Source: CAZHMN01 sp964533705 (GTDB lineage Bacteria > Electryoneota > B3-LCP). From it: a stretch of 16,011 bases of DNA. The stretch is from NCBI GenBank assembly GCA_964533705.1, contig CAZHMN010000070.1:1-16011 (forward strand), in the 5' to 3' direction. Shown here one piece after another: positions 1 through 7,360 of the stretch. The notes below the pieces were generated by a model. The model worked only from the letters and a program-made list of their open reading frames with translations, was not told the DNA's origin and made no database searches. The number at the start of each line of letters is the position of its first letter. Positions within the stretch are counted from its first letter, which is position 1. The translations under genes were made by a program, and so were the position numbers.

Positions 1-231
1 ATGACCCACGCCGCCAAGGACGGTTCCCCCAAGATTCTGAAGCGCTGCACCCTGCCATTGACCGGCGTCGGCGTGGTGGATATGATCATCACCGAGCTGT
101 GCGTGATGGAAGTTAAGAGCCCGGAAGGATTAATTCTGACGGAATTGGCTCCCGGCGTTACCGTGGATGACGTCCGCAAGCTCACCGCGGCGGATTTCGA
201 GGTGGGTGACGTAAAGGAAATGGCACTTTAG
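1..231 (+). CDS. scoB: 3-oxoacid CoA-transferase subunit B, C-terminal fragment
   Basis: This is the last 76 codons of the B (beta) subunit of a 3-oxoacid CoA-transferase, which moves CoA between an acyl-CoA (succinyl-CoA or acetyl-CoA) and acetoacetate or a related acid in the cytoplasm. The fragment shows the family's C-terminal signature: an AKDGSPKIL stretch, then CTLPLTG, then the LTELAPGVTVDDVR segment with a final ADF. The ATG at base 1 aligns with an internal methionine of the family, so the real start, the nucleotide-binding region and the catalytic glutamate lie upstream, outside the window. The A subunit is normally adjacent upstream and cannot be seen. The gene stops at TAG 229-231, and the next gene begins 54 bp later. 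The link to the acyl-CoA genes from 3971 onward is functional inference. Whether it is ScoB-like or AtoA-like cannot be settled from this fragment. Confidence 0.9.
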   Translation: MTHAAKDGSPKILKRCTLPLTGVGVVDMIITELCVMEVKSPEGLILTELAPGVTVDDVRKLTAADFEVGDVKEMAL

Positions 232-285
232 ATATCAACGAAACTTCTTATTCGTAATTATTTCCGAAGCTCATTGGGGTAACGG

Positions 286-1557
286 TTGAAGGGAATTGCT
301 TTCCTTTTCAAGAAGGAACAATACAAATTTCTTCTCATCGCTATCGCTATTGCTGCGATCATTCTGAGACTCGCGGGAATTCTTACTCTGGGTGTCGATG
401 GCGAATTGGAGAAGAATGCATTTGAGTACGGGCATATCGCTGCGAATATCGCTGATGGCCACGGGCATTCCTTCGATTTTTATGGTCGCTACCCCAATGC
501 ACCGACGGCTTGGATGGAGCCTTTATATTCCTACCTTCTGGCAGGGTATAGCTTGCTTATTGGGAGAAACTTGCTGGGGGTGGCAGTCATTCAAGCAATA
601 ATTGGAGGCGTGGTTTGCTGGTTGATAGGGATTATCGGAGTCGCCTTGTCCGGAGGATTTGTTGGCATTACCGCAGCCGGCCTATTCGCCCTTTATCCTG
701 AAGCAATCTTTCACCCCCAGAAATTTGTACCAGAACATTTGCTCTTATTGTTGATGATTCTAATTGTCTTTTTCGGTGTTGAATATATTAAGACGCATCA
801 ACGACGCTTCGCTGTCATTGCCGGTATTCTATGTGGTATCGCTATACTCACTAAAGTGTCCGCCATGTCCTGGCCTGTTGCTCTGGTGGTTTGGATCTGG
901 TTTAGCAAGAAAATATCCAGGAGAGTGATTATCGATTCAGTCCTCATTATTGCACTGGCAGGTTTGGTCGTCTTTCCTTGGACATTTCGTAACTATGTAG
1001 TCATGGATGCTCTGATTCCCGTGCGAACAAATTTCTGGTTTAATGTTTGGCGTGGGAATAATCCATATGCCACTGGTACACCCCGTTATTTCGATAAGAA
1101 TGTCATTGAAAGCAATATGCCGGAGGAATACATCAAGGCGATTAGGTCGCAGTTGACCCCCGACGAAACGCAACGAGAAAAAGTCTACAGGCAGTTAGCC
1201 AAAGAGTATATTGGGGAAAACCCAGGCCAATTTATTAAGTTGAGTATCAAAAGACTATATTATTTCTGGACTCGAGATCCGACCCATCCGTTGACTGGTT
1301 CTCCATTGTATTGGGGACCATGGTGTTTATTAATAATACTGGCAGCGACCGGAATTTATTCAGTTCGAAATCGTTGGCGGGACTATTCATTCTGGTACTT
1401 CATAATCGTAGCCACCACAATTGTCTATTGCTTAACGTTAGTACTGCCTCGCTACCGCATACCATTGATTCCCGGATTGGTACTCCTGGCAGCGGAGGGC
1501 CTCCAAGCAATATTTAAAATGATATTCAAAACAGATACTGTCGGCGCCGATGGTTGA
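286..1557 (+). CDS. GT-C fold membrane glycosyltransferase (GT39/ArnT-like), paralogue 1
   Basis: A 423-residue polytopic membrane protein of the glycosyltransferase family 39 / ArnT-PMT type, whose members transfer a sugar from a polyprenyl-phosphate donor on the outer face of the membrane. About ten hydrophobic segments are visible (roughly 14-35, 96-123, 125-142, 151-168, 175-194, 196-207, 214-232, 346-359, 369-387 and 394-410). The first extracytoplasmic loop is acidic (D38, E40, E42, E47) and leads into EYGHIAANIADGHGHSF, where GT-C enzymes place their catalytic acid. Other marks are PTAWMEPLYSYLL (73-85), PWTFRNY (231-237), WRGNNPYATGT (255-265), DPTHPLTG (331-338) and LPRYRIP (387-393). 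The start is TTG 286 with a weak GGGG 6 nt upstream; it places a short charged tail before the first membrane helix. The gene ends inside the start of the next one (8-bp overlap), so translational coupling is likely. Its sequence is visibly AT-richer than the flanking genes (for example 22 of 60 GC at 1381-1440). Donor and acceptor are unknown. Confidence 0.85.
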   Translation: MKGIAFLFKKEQYKFLLIAIAIAAIILRLAGILTLGVDGELEKNAFEYGHIAANIADGHGHSFDFYGRYPNAPTAWMEPLYSYLLAGYSLLIGRNLLGVAVIQAIIGGVVCWLIGIIGVALSGGFVGITAAGLFALYPEAIFHPQKFVPEHLLLLLMILIVFFGVEYIKTHQRRFAVIAGILCGIAILTKVSAMSWPVALVVWIWFSKKISRRVIIDSVLIIALAGLVVFPWTFRNYVVMDALIPVRTNFWFNVWRGNNPYATGTPRYFDKNVIESNMPEEYIKAIRSQLTPDETQREKVYRQLAKEYIGENPGQFIKLSIKRLYYFWTRDPTHPLTGSPLYWGPWCLLIILAATGIYSVRNRWRDYSFWYFIIVATTIVYCLTLVLPRYRIPLIPGLVLLAAEGLQAIFKMIFKTDTVGADG

Positions 1558-2651
1558 AAAAAAGACCGGATTTAAAGAATCTTATTGGTGGATATTCGCT
1601 TTCGCATTATTGTTACGCGTAGTCGCCATGTTGATCTGGGGGGACAGCCTCGAAGAAACTGTCTATGAGTACGACCGAATTGCCAGGAACATCGCCGCCG
1701 GGTTGGGTTTTTCCTTCGACATGTACGGGAGCACCCCCTTGGCACCGACTGCCTGGATGGCCCCGTTCTACCCGTACCTTTTGGCTGCTTACTATCGGCT
1801 GATCGGGGATAATCTTCTGGGCGTGGCGCTAAGTCAAGCGCTGGCAGGTGGCGCAATCTGCTGGCTTCTCGGAGTTGGCGGCAGGATGCTGTCGGGGAAA
1901 AACGTCGGGATGATTGCTGCATTATCCTTCGCCATCTACCCGGAAATGATCCTTCTTCCGATGAAGTTCGTGGCGGAAACCTGGATTCTATTGGAGATGG
2001 CGCTGATCTTTGTCATCGGAGCAAAGTACGTTCGGGACGGGAAGCGATCTCAGATCATTATTGTCGGTATTCTCTGTGGAATTGCCGCCTTGACGCGAGT
2101 TTCAGCGCTGGCGCTGCCCCTCGCACTGCTATTTTGGTTCTGGCTGAAGAGGGAGAAAACCCGCAAGTTGCTTTTAGACTCGGTACTTTTACTGTTAGTG
2201 GCGGCCGCTGTCGTTGCGCCCTGGACGATTAGAAATTATTCAGTCTTCGGTGAATTTATTCCGGTTCGCACCAACTTCTGGATCAACGTCTGGCGAGGCA
2301 ATTTCCCGGACGCCACCGGAACCCCTCGGAATTTCGATAAAATTCCGCACGACGCGGCTCTGGATCCCCGGTACGAAGCCTTCGTCGAATCGCAACTGGT
2401 CGGCGGTGAGATTCAGCATGAGGAGGTTTATCGGAGATTAGCGCTACAGCATATTAAGGATGACCCGCTGCGTTACCTGTCCCTGAGCTTGCGGAGATTC
2501 TTCTATTTCTGGACAATAGACCCCACGCACCCTCTGACCGGACACCCGGTTTATTGGGCGCCCTGGTTTTTGCTGTTGATCCTGGCGGGCGTAGGAGTGT
2601 TTTCATCGCGGGATCATTGGTCAGATTATTCATTTTGGTATCTGCTCTTTG
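1550..2651 (+). CDS. GT-C fold membrane glycosyltransferase, paralogue 2 (3' end lost in gap)
   Basis: The second copy of the same glycosyltransferase type: 367 residues are visible before the run of N. ATG 1550 lies inside the end of paralogue 1, giving an ATGGTTGA overlap. From the EYDRIARNI motif (residue 40; residue 47 in paralogue 1) to the FWY near the C-terminus, the two proteins stay at a constant offset of seven residues, so they align with no net indel. Conserved parts include the acidic first loop (GDSLEE, 31-36), PTAWMAPFYPYLL (66-78), PWTIRNY (224-230), PVRTNFW followed by WRGN, and DPTHPLTGHP. By comparison with paralogue 1, about 49 residues are missing, including the LPRYR motif and the last membrane helix. 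Any translation continued across the N run is artificial, because the frame after the gap belongs to the third gene. The role is presumably the same chemistry on a different donor or acceptor, which is inference. Confidence 0.85.
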
Positions 2652-2751
2652 NNNNNNNNNNNNNNNNNNNNNNNNNNNNNNNNNNNNNNNNNNNNNNNNN
2701 NNNNNNNNNNNNNNNNNNNNNNNNNNNNNNNNNNNNNNNNNNNNNNNNNNN
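2652..2751. other. Assembly gap (100 N)
   Basis: Exactly 100 undetermined bases, the usual placeholder for a scaffold gap of unknown length. It sits between the C-terminal part of one glycosyltransferase gene and the N-terminal part of the next paralogue. Comparison with the complete first copy says about 49 codons plus a stop of paralogue 2 and about 40-47 codons of paralogue 3 are missing. The true gap is therefore probably nearer 270-300 bp or larger, and it could hide whole further copies. Confidence 0.98.
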
Positions 2752-3888
2752 TACGGCCGCATCGCCTGGAACGTCGTCCAGGGGTACGGTTTCAGCTACG
2801 ATTTTGACGGGCGCTTTCCACTGCAGCCCACGGCCTATTCACCGGCGCTTTACTGCTATACCCTGGTGCCCTGGTTTTTCCTCTTCGGCATCCATTTGAC
2901 CGGCCCCAGGGTAATGCACGCGCTGCTTCTGGCCGCCGTCTGCTGGTTTCTCTATAAGATAGGGGAGAGACTGGCCGGAAGAAGAATCGGGTTGATCGCA
3001 GCTTTGATCTGGGCGGTTTACCCGGAACTGATCTTTCTGACGGTGCGCATCGTGCCCGAAAACGTCATGTTCCTGCCCATGACTTGGATGCTCTATGAAG
3101 CGCAGCGTTTAGGAGATGGCGGAACCGGTGGTAAGACTCTCACGAGACGCAGAGCTTTCGGCTGCGGAGCGCTGCTGGGCCTATCCGCCTGGATCAATCC
3201 CAGCCTGCAACTGCTGGGCTTGGCCGTTCCCCTGTCGTGGGGGATTACCGGCCAATTGAAAAAACGAGAGGGTTTAGGAAAGCTGGTGCTGTTCGTTTTG
3301 GGGGCTGTTCTGGTTATAGCTCCATGGACCATACGCAACTATATTAAACTGGGCGCTTTCGTCCCGTTGCGAACCGCGTTTGCCTACAATGTCTGGCGCG
3401 GCAATCACATCGGTGCCACCGGCACGGTGCGGACTTTCGAGGGGACCGACATTGACGACGCCATCCCCGAAGATTACCGCAATCTGGTCGAAGCTCACAT
3501 GGTACCCGATGAGATCGAACGAGACCGCTTTTTCGCCGCTGAAGTCAAACGCTTTATCAGGGAGCATCCGGGCGAGTATTTGCGTTTAACCTTAACTCGA
3601 TTTCTCTACTTCTGGTGGAGGGACATGACCCATCCTCTAACCGGACATCCATTTTACGTCATTCCCTGGATGATCATCCTCGTTTTTGCTGTCCTGGGAA
3701 TCTGGCGTAGCCTGCGGGACTGGAGGCGATGGTCGCTCTGGGGATTGCAGGTTATCGGATTTACTCTGTTGTTCAGCCTGACGATTGTTCTACCCCGCTA
3801 CCGCATGCCCATTTATCCCGCCATGTTCCTGTTAGCAGCGGTGGGATTGGAGTACGCTTATTCAAAGGTGCGCTCTAAATTTTCATAA
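2752..3888 (+). CDS. GT-C fold membrane glycosyltransferase, paralogue 3 (5' end lost in gap)
   Basis: The third tandem copy: 378 residues are visible, beginning at the tyrosine equivalent to Y48 of paralogue 1. It continues through YGRIAWNVVQGYGFSYDF, PTAYSPALYCY, a YPE motif, PWTIRNY, WRGNHIGATGT, DMTHPLTGHP and LPRYRMP to a TAA stop. It is more divergent than the other two: PVRTNFW of copies 1 and 2 is PLRTAFA here, and the aspartate-proline before THPLTG is aspartate-methionine. Its base composition is also richer in GC (33 of 60 at 3661-3720). The missing N-terminus holds the first membrane helix and the acidic loop expected to carry the catalytic acid, so activity cannot be judged. The segment between the two arginine-rich motifs (about GDGGTGGKTLTRR) is a hydrophilic cytoplasmic loop not found in copies 1 and 2. 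The gene is followed by 82 bp without a gene. Confidence 0.85.
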   Translation, partial: YGRIAWNVVQGYGFSYDFDGRFPLQPTAYSPALYCYTLVPWFFLFGIHLTGPRVMHALLLAAVCWFLYKIGERLAGRRIGLIAALIWAVYPELIFLTVRIVPENVMFLPMTWMLYEAQRLGDGGTGGKTLTRRRAFGCGALLGLSAWINPSLQLLGLAVPLSWGITGQLKKREGLGKLVLFVLGAVLVIAPWTIRNYIKLGAFVPLRTAFAYNVWRGNHIGATGTVRTFEGTDIDDAIPEDYRNLVEAHMVPDEIERDRFFAAEVKRFIREHPGEYLRLTLTRFLYFWWRDMTHPLTGHPFYVIPWMIILVFAVLGIWRSLRDWRRWSLWGLQVIGFTLLFSLTIVLPRYRMPIYPAMFLLAAVGLEYAYSKVRSKFS

Positions 3889-3905
3889 GAATACTCAACT
3901 GGGTT

Positions 3906-3924
3906 TATGTCATATATGAACATA
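3906..3924. promoter_or_regulatory. AT-rich imperfect inverted repeat upstream of the acyl-CoA block
   Basis: TATGT and ACATA flank a self-complementary CATATATG core, with one extra A breaking the symmetry. It lies in the 82-bp interval before the first acyl-CoA dehydrogenase, where a promoter or operator for the fatty-acid block would be expected. No convincing -35/-10 pair was found, so a regulatory role is only a suggestion. Confidence 0.2.
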
Positions 3925-3970
3925 GTCGCAAGCTTCGATTATCGGTCATTGTAACCAAAAGGGATGAACC

Positions 3971-5107
3971 ATGTTTCTAACCGAAGAACAAGAGCTCCTG
4001 CAGCAAACCGTGCGCGATTTCGCCCAGAATGAACTAAAACCCCGCGCCGCCAAATTTGACGAACAGGAATATATAGACGATGATATTCTGAAAGCCATGG
4101 GCGAGCTGGGGTTGATGGGTATCTGCTTCCCGGAGGAATACGGCGGAGCCGGCATGGACACGGTCTGCTATGCCATCGCCGTCGAGGAAATAAGCAGGGT
4201 CTGCGCCTCCAGCGGTATCACTCTGGCCGCACACATTTCTTTAGGTCTGAATCCAATATTTATGTTCGGTACCGAAGAACAAAAGCAAAAATATCTGCCG
4301 AAACTCTGCTCAGGTGAAGAACTGGGTTCATTCGGTTTGACCGAACCCAACGCCGGATCAGACGCGGGTGGGACGGAAACCACCGCCGTGAAAGACGGTG
4401 ATGAATGGATCCTAAACGGTAGCAAGATGTTCATTACCAACGGCTCGAAAGCCTGGACCAGCGTCAACACTGCCCTGACAGATAAAGAAAAAAGGGCGAA
4501 AGGTATTTCATCTTTCATTGTTGAGCGGGGTACGCCCGGTTTCTCCGTCGGCAAGAAAATCCACAAAATGGGCATTCGCGGATCGGATACCACCGAATTG
4601 ATATTCGAAAACTGCCGCATTCCGGAAAGTAACTTGCTGGGGAAATTGAACGAAGGATTCAAGCAGTTCATGATTATTTTAGATGGAGGTCGCATTTCCA
4701 TTGGGGCGATGGCGTTAGGAATCGCGCAGGGAGCTTTTGATGAAGCTCTGAAGTACAGTAAGGAGAGACAGCAGTTCAATCGGCCCATCGGTCGTTTTCA
4801 AGCCATACAGTTTATGTTGGCGGATATGGCCACCGAAATTGAGGCCGCCCGGCATCTGGTTTATAATGCGGCGCGGCTCAAGGATGCCGGGAAGAGCTAT
4901 TCCACGCAATCCGCCATGTGCAAGATGTACGCTTCCGAAGTGGCCATGCGTACCTGCATTAAAGCCATTCAGATTCACGGTGGGTACGGTTACACCAAGG
5001 AATACCCCGTTGAACGCATGTTCCGAGACGCCAAGCTCACCGAAATAGGCGAAGGCACCTCTGAAATTCAAAGGATCGTCATCGCCCGCAATCTACTCAG
5101 GGATTAA
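3971..5107 (+). CDS. Acyl-CoA dehydrogenase (short/medium or branched chain), copy 1
   Basis: A 378-residue FAD-dependent acyl-CoA dehydrogenase, which makes the alpha,beta double bond in an acyl-CoA and passes electrons to electron-transfer flavoprotein. The full length matches the family. The N-terminal helical domain has FPEEYGGAG (53-61). The middle beta domain has the signature GLTEPNAGSDAGG (122-134). The C-terminal helical domain has RQQFNRPIGRFQAIQ, QIHGGYGYTKEYPVER and the terminal EGTSEIQR. The catalytic base of the SCAD/MCAD class is E361 in IGEGTSE. ATG 3971 is preceded by a weak AAAGGGA. An ATG at 3964 is in another frame and does not lead into the protein. The metallo-hydrolase gene follows 37 bp downstream, consistent with one transcript. 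Chain-length specificity cannot be read by eye; the gene for its electron acceptor is not in the window. Confidence 0.93.
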   Translation: MFLTEEQELLQQTVRDFAQNELKPRAAKFDEQEYIDDDILKAMGELGLMGICFPEEYGGAGMDTVCYAIAVEEISRVCASSGITLAAHISLGLNPIFMFGTEEQKQKYLPKLCSGEELGSFGLTEPNAGSDAGGTETTAVKDGDEWILNGSKMFITNGSKAWTSVNTALTDKEKRAKGISSFIVERGTPGFSVGKKIHKMGIRGSDTTELIFENCRIPESNLLGKLNEGFKQFMIILDGGRISIGAMALGIAQGAFDEALKYSKERQQFNRPIGRFQAIQFMLADMATEIEAARHLVYNAARLKDAGKSYSTQSAMCKMYASEVAMRTCIKAIQIHGGYGYTKEYPVERMFRDAKLTEIGEGTSEIQRIVIARNLLRD

Positions 5108-5144
5108 AACTAATGTCACACGAAACCTTAGGAAGAGTGAAAAT

Positions 5145-5987
5145 ATGAAAATTGGAACCTTTGAAGTTAACGTCCTGCACGACGGCTACTTTAGGCTGGA
5201 CGGCGGCGCTATGTTCGGCGTGGTGCCCAAGGTCATCTGGGACCGCCTGGAACCCTCTGATGATCGCAATCGCATCAGGTTGGCATCGAACCCAACCCTG
5301 GTCAGAACGGATGAACATATCGTCTTGATTGACACCGGAGTGGGGTCGAAGTATGATCCCAAGGGATTGGAGATCTACGAAATAGAGATGCCGCGCGGTT
5401 TAATCTCGGAATTACTGCGACTCGAAGTCAATCCCGATAGTATAACGCATGTCATCAATACCCACCTGCACTTCGATCATGTGGGGGGGAATACCTACAA
5501 GGATTTCGACGGAGCCGTGAAACCCACCTTCGTTAACGCCGGCTATTTCATCCAGAAGGGCGAATACGAAGACGCCATGAGTCCTACAGTTCGTACTCAC
5601 GCCAGCTACAACCCCGACGATATCGTCCCGCTGCAGGAATCAGGTCAGCTCAACTTGATTGACGGTGACACGGAAGTCGTGCCGGGCATCAGGGTTCGCG
5701 TGACCGGCGGGCATACCCGCTTCCATTCCATCGTCGAGATCGAGTCGGAAGGCGAGAAGGCGATATTCTTGGCTGATCTGATCCCCACTTCATCGCACAT
5801 TAAGGTGCCCTACGTGATGGGATACGATCTATACCCTACGGATACAGTTGATTACAAGAAGGCGCTGTTAGAAGAGGCAGTCGAAGGGAATTACCTCCTG
5901 ATCTTCGAGCATTCGCCTCATAACAAGGTTGGGAGGGTGTATCGGGACGGTGATTCCTACCACTTTGATCCAGAGCCGTTTGACTGA
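5145..5987 (+). CDS. Metallo-beta-lactamase-fold hydrolase, YtnP/lactonase-like
   Basis: A 280-residue MBL-fold enzyme with the complete dinuclear metal site: H107, H109, D111 and H112 in THLHFDH, H190 in GGHT, D211 in LADL and H256 in FEHSPH. The N-terminal DGGAMFGVVPK block (19-29) followed by NRI and an LVRT strand matches the subfamily that contains Bacillus YtnP and other proposed N-acyl-homoserine-lactone lactonases and organophosphate-hydrolase-like proteins. No signal peptide is visible, so it should be cytoplasmic. ATG 5145 has AGGAAGAG upstream at good spacing. It lies between an acyl-CoA dehydrogenase and a thiolase, so an acyl ester, lactone or thioester of the surrounding pathway is a plausible substrate. 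That is inference, and true quorum quenching is not demonstrated by the sequence. Confidence 0.88.
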   Translation: MKIGTFEVNVLHDGYFRLDGGAMFGVVPKVIWDRLEPSDDRNRIRLASNPTLVRTDEHIVLIDTGVGSKYDPKGLEIYEIEMPRGLISELLRLEVNPDSITHVINTHLHFDHVGGNTYKDFDGAVKPTFVNAGYFIQKGEYEDAMSPTVRTHASYNPDDIVPLQESGQLNLIDGDTEVVPGIRVRVTGGHTRFHSIVEIESEGEKAIFLADLIPTSSHIKVPYVMGYDLYPTDTVDYKKALLEEAVEGNYLLIFEHSPHNKVGRVYRDGDSYHFDPEPFD

Positions 5988-6010
5988 TAGCAGCATAATA
6001 TACAATTCAT

Positions 6011-6032
6011 AAAATAACAGGAGGATATATGG
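6011..6032 (+). promoter_or_regulatory. Strong ribosome-binding site with repeated leader sequence
   Basis: AAAATAACA followed directly by GGAGGATATATGG sets the thiolase start. The same two blocks occur at 7335-7360 before the 3-hydroxybutyryl-CoA dehydrogenase gene, there separated by a 4-nt insertion (GATT). The Shine-Dalgarno match is much better than those of most other genes in this window. Confidence 0.6.
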
Positions 6033-7213
6033 GAAATCTACGTGACGTCGTGATCGTTGGGGCGGCGCGCACCCCGATCGGATCTTTCTTCGGAGTACTT
6101 TCATCCGTGCCCGCACCGCGCCTGGGTGCAGTGGCAATCAAAGCTGCGCTGGAACGAGCCGGATTGAAACCGGAGCAGGTGGATGAAGTAATCATGGGCT
6201 GCGTACTCCCGGCCGGAGTCGGACAGGCTCCCGCTCGGCAGGCCGCCATCTACGCCGGAATCCCCAAATCATCCGGAGCCATGACCATCAACAAGGTTTG
6301 CGGATCAGGAATGAAATCCGTGATGCTGGCGGCGCAGGCCATCCAATGCGGAGATGCGGACATTATTGTCGCCGGTGGAATGGAAAACATGACCTTAGCG
6401 CCCTATTATCTGCCCACCGGCCGGACCGGCTTCCGCATGGGACATCAAAAAGCTATTGACGGTATGATTCAGGACGGCCTCTGGGACGTTTACAACAACT
6501 TCCACATGGGCAACGCCGCGGAACTCTGCGCTAAAGAAATGAACATTTCGCGTGAGGAGCAGGATGCTTTTGCAGCCGAATCTTACCGCCGCGCCCAGGA
6601 TGCCGTCAACACGGGTAAGTTCAAGGCGGAAATCGTTCCTGTGGAAGTGCCCGGCAGGAAGGGTGAGGTTACGGTGGTTGATGCCGATGAGGAGCCGGGC
6701 AAGGGAAAAATCGAGAAGTTCCCCGCTTTGAGACCCGCGTTTATAAAGGACGGCACCGTTACTGCTGCTAATGCCTCTTCCATCAACGATGGCGCGGCCG
6801 CACTGGTGGTTATGGCCGCTGAGAAGGCACAAGAGTTGGGAATCAAGCCCCTGGCGAAGATCATAGCTTCAGCGACCGCCAGCAAAGAACCCGAATGGTT
6901 TACGACCGCGCCCGCTGATGCGATTAACAAGCTTCTGGACAAGGTCAAACTTTCAACCGGCGACATTGACATTTATGAAATCAATGAAGCCTTTTCGGTG
7001 GTTTCCATCGCCAATAACCGTCTGCTCAATTTGGATCCCACTAAGGTGAACCTGCGCGGCGGAGCGGTGGCATTGGGACACCCCATCGGCGCTTCCGGAG
7101 CCCGCATTCTCGTCACCCTGATATACCTTATGCAGGACATGAACGCAAAACGCGGCTTGGCTGCTCTCTGCATCGGCGGCGGCGAAGCTACGGCTATGTT
7201 GATCGAGTGTTAA
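6029..7213 (+). CDS. atoB: Acetyl-CoA acetyltransferase (thiolase)
   Basis: A 394-residue biosynthetic/degradative thiolase interconverting two acetyl-CoA with acetoacetyl-CoA, the last step of beta-oxidation or the first of C4 synthesis. All catalytic residues are visible: nucleophile C91 in NKVCGSGMKSV, H351 in GHPIGASGARI, and the proton-transferring C381 in CIGGGEA. NEAFSVVS is also present. The length fits the cytoplasmic AtoB/ThlA/PhaA class, and the symbol is given in that general sense. ATG 6029 follows a strong GGAGG (6020-6024) with a 4-nt spacer. The stretch from -18 to the start codon is nearly repeated before the next gene. A 143-bp interval separates it from the 3-hydroxyacyl-CoA dehydrogenase gene, the longest intergenic stretch inside the acyl-CoA block. 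Confidence 0.95.
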   Translation: MGNLRDVVIVGAARTPIGSFFGVLSSVPAPRLGAVAIKAALERAGLKPEQVDEVIMGCVLPAGVGQAPARQAAIYAGIPKSSGAMTINKVCGSGMKSVMLAAQAIQCGDADIIVAGGMENMTLAPYYLPTGRTGFRMGHQKAIDGMIQDGLWDVYNNFHMGNAAELCAKEMNISREEQDAFAAESYRRAQDAVNTGKFKAEIVPVEVPGRKGEVTVVDADEEPGKGKIEKFPALRPAFIKDGTVTAANASSINDGAAALVVMAAEKAQELGIKPLAKIIASATASKEPEWFTTAPADAINKLLDKVKLSTGDIDIYEINEAFSVVSIANNRLLNLDPTKVNLRGGAVALGHPIGASGARILVTLIYLMQDMNAKRGLAALCIGGGEATAMLIEC

Positions 7214-7307
7214 AGTAGCATCAACTAACCTGGGGTCGCTTTGGCAATTTCGTCATCGTAACGCCAGTCAAAGGATTCTTCTGAATTAATGGGAGAAAGC
7301 GTTTTAG

Positions 7308-7322
7308 TCGCGGGTTCCGCGA
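7308..7322 (+). other. GC-rich hairpin in the leader of the 3-hydroxybutyryl-CoA dehydrogenase gene
   Basis: TCGCGG and CCGCGA form a perfect 6-bp stem with a GTT loop. A competing fold pairs AGTCG (7306-7310) with CGACT (7326-7330) and keeps only the inner CGG/CCG pairing. No T tract follows on either strand, so it is not a canonical intrinsic terminator. It lies about 25 nt before the Shine-Dalgarno of the downstream gene. The rest of the 7214-7356 interval shows no other gene beyond a doubtful 14-codon frame. Confidence 0.4.
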
Positions 7323-7334
7323 TAACGACTTAAA

Positions 7335-7360
7335 AAAATAACAGATTGGAGGATATATGG
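7335..7360 (+). promoter_or_regulatory. Strong ribosome-binding site, second copy of the leader
   Basis: AAAATAACA, then GATT, then GGAGGATATATGG, with GGAGG at 7348-7352 placing the ATG at 7357. It matches the thiolase leader at 6011-6032 except for the 4-nt insertion. The shared sequence may reflect selection for high translation or a duplicated upstream segment. Confidence 0.6.

Noticed and set aside
1550..2899. An open frame running across the N gap from the second glycosyltransferase, giving a 449-residue protein
   Set aside because: The part after the gap is in the wrong frame and has no family similarity; the frame is open only because N codons are not stops.
2554..3888. An open frame starting before the gap and joining the third glycosyltransferase
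   Set aside because: The pre-gap part is an off-frame shadow of paralogue 2. The true start of paralogue 3 lies in the gap.
4168..4788. A 206-codon open frame on the minus strand
   Set aside because: It lies wholly opposite the strongly supported acyl-CoA dehydrogenase, has no recognisable family motif and no upstream ribosome-binding site.
5145..5987. Calling the MBL-fold protein a true beta-lactamase or a glyoxalase II
   Set aside because: It lacks a signal peptide, and the N-terminal DGGAMFGVVPK block fits the YtnP-like lactonase subfamily instead.
7289..7333. A 14-codon frame ending just before the hbd ribosome-binding site, as a leader peptide
   Set aside because: It has no good ribosome-binding site at normal spacing and no run of regulatory codons; kept only as part of the leader observation.
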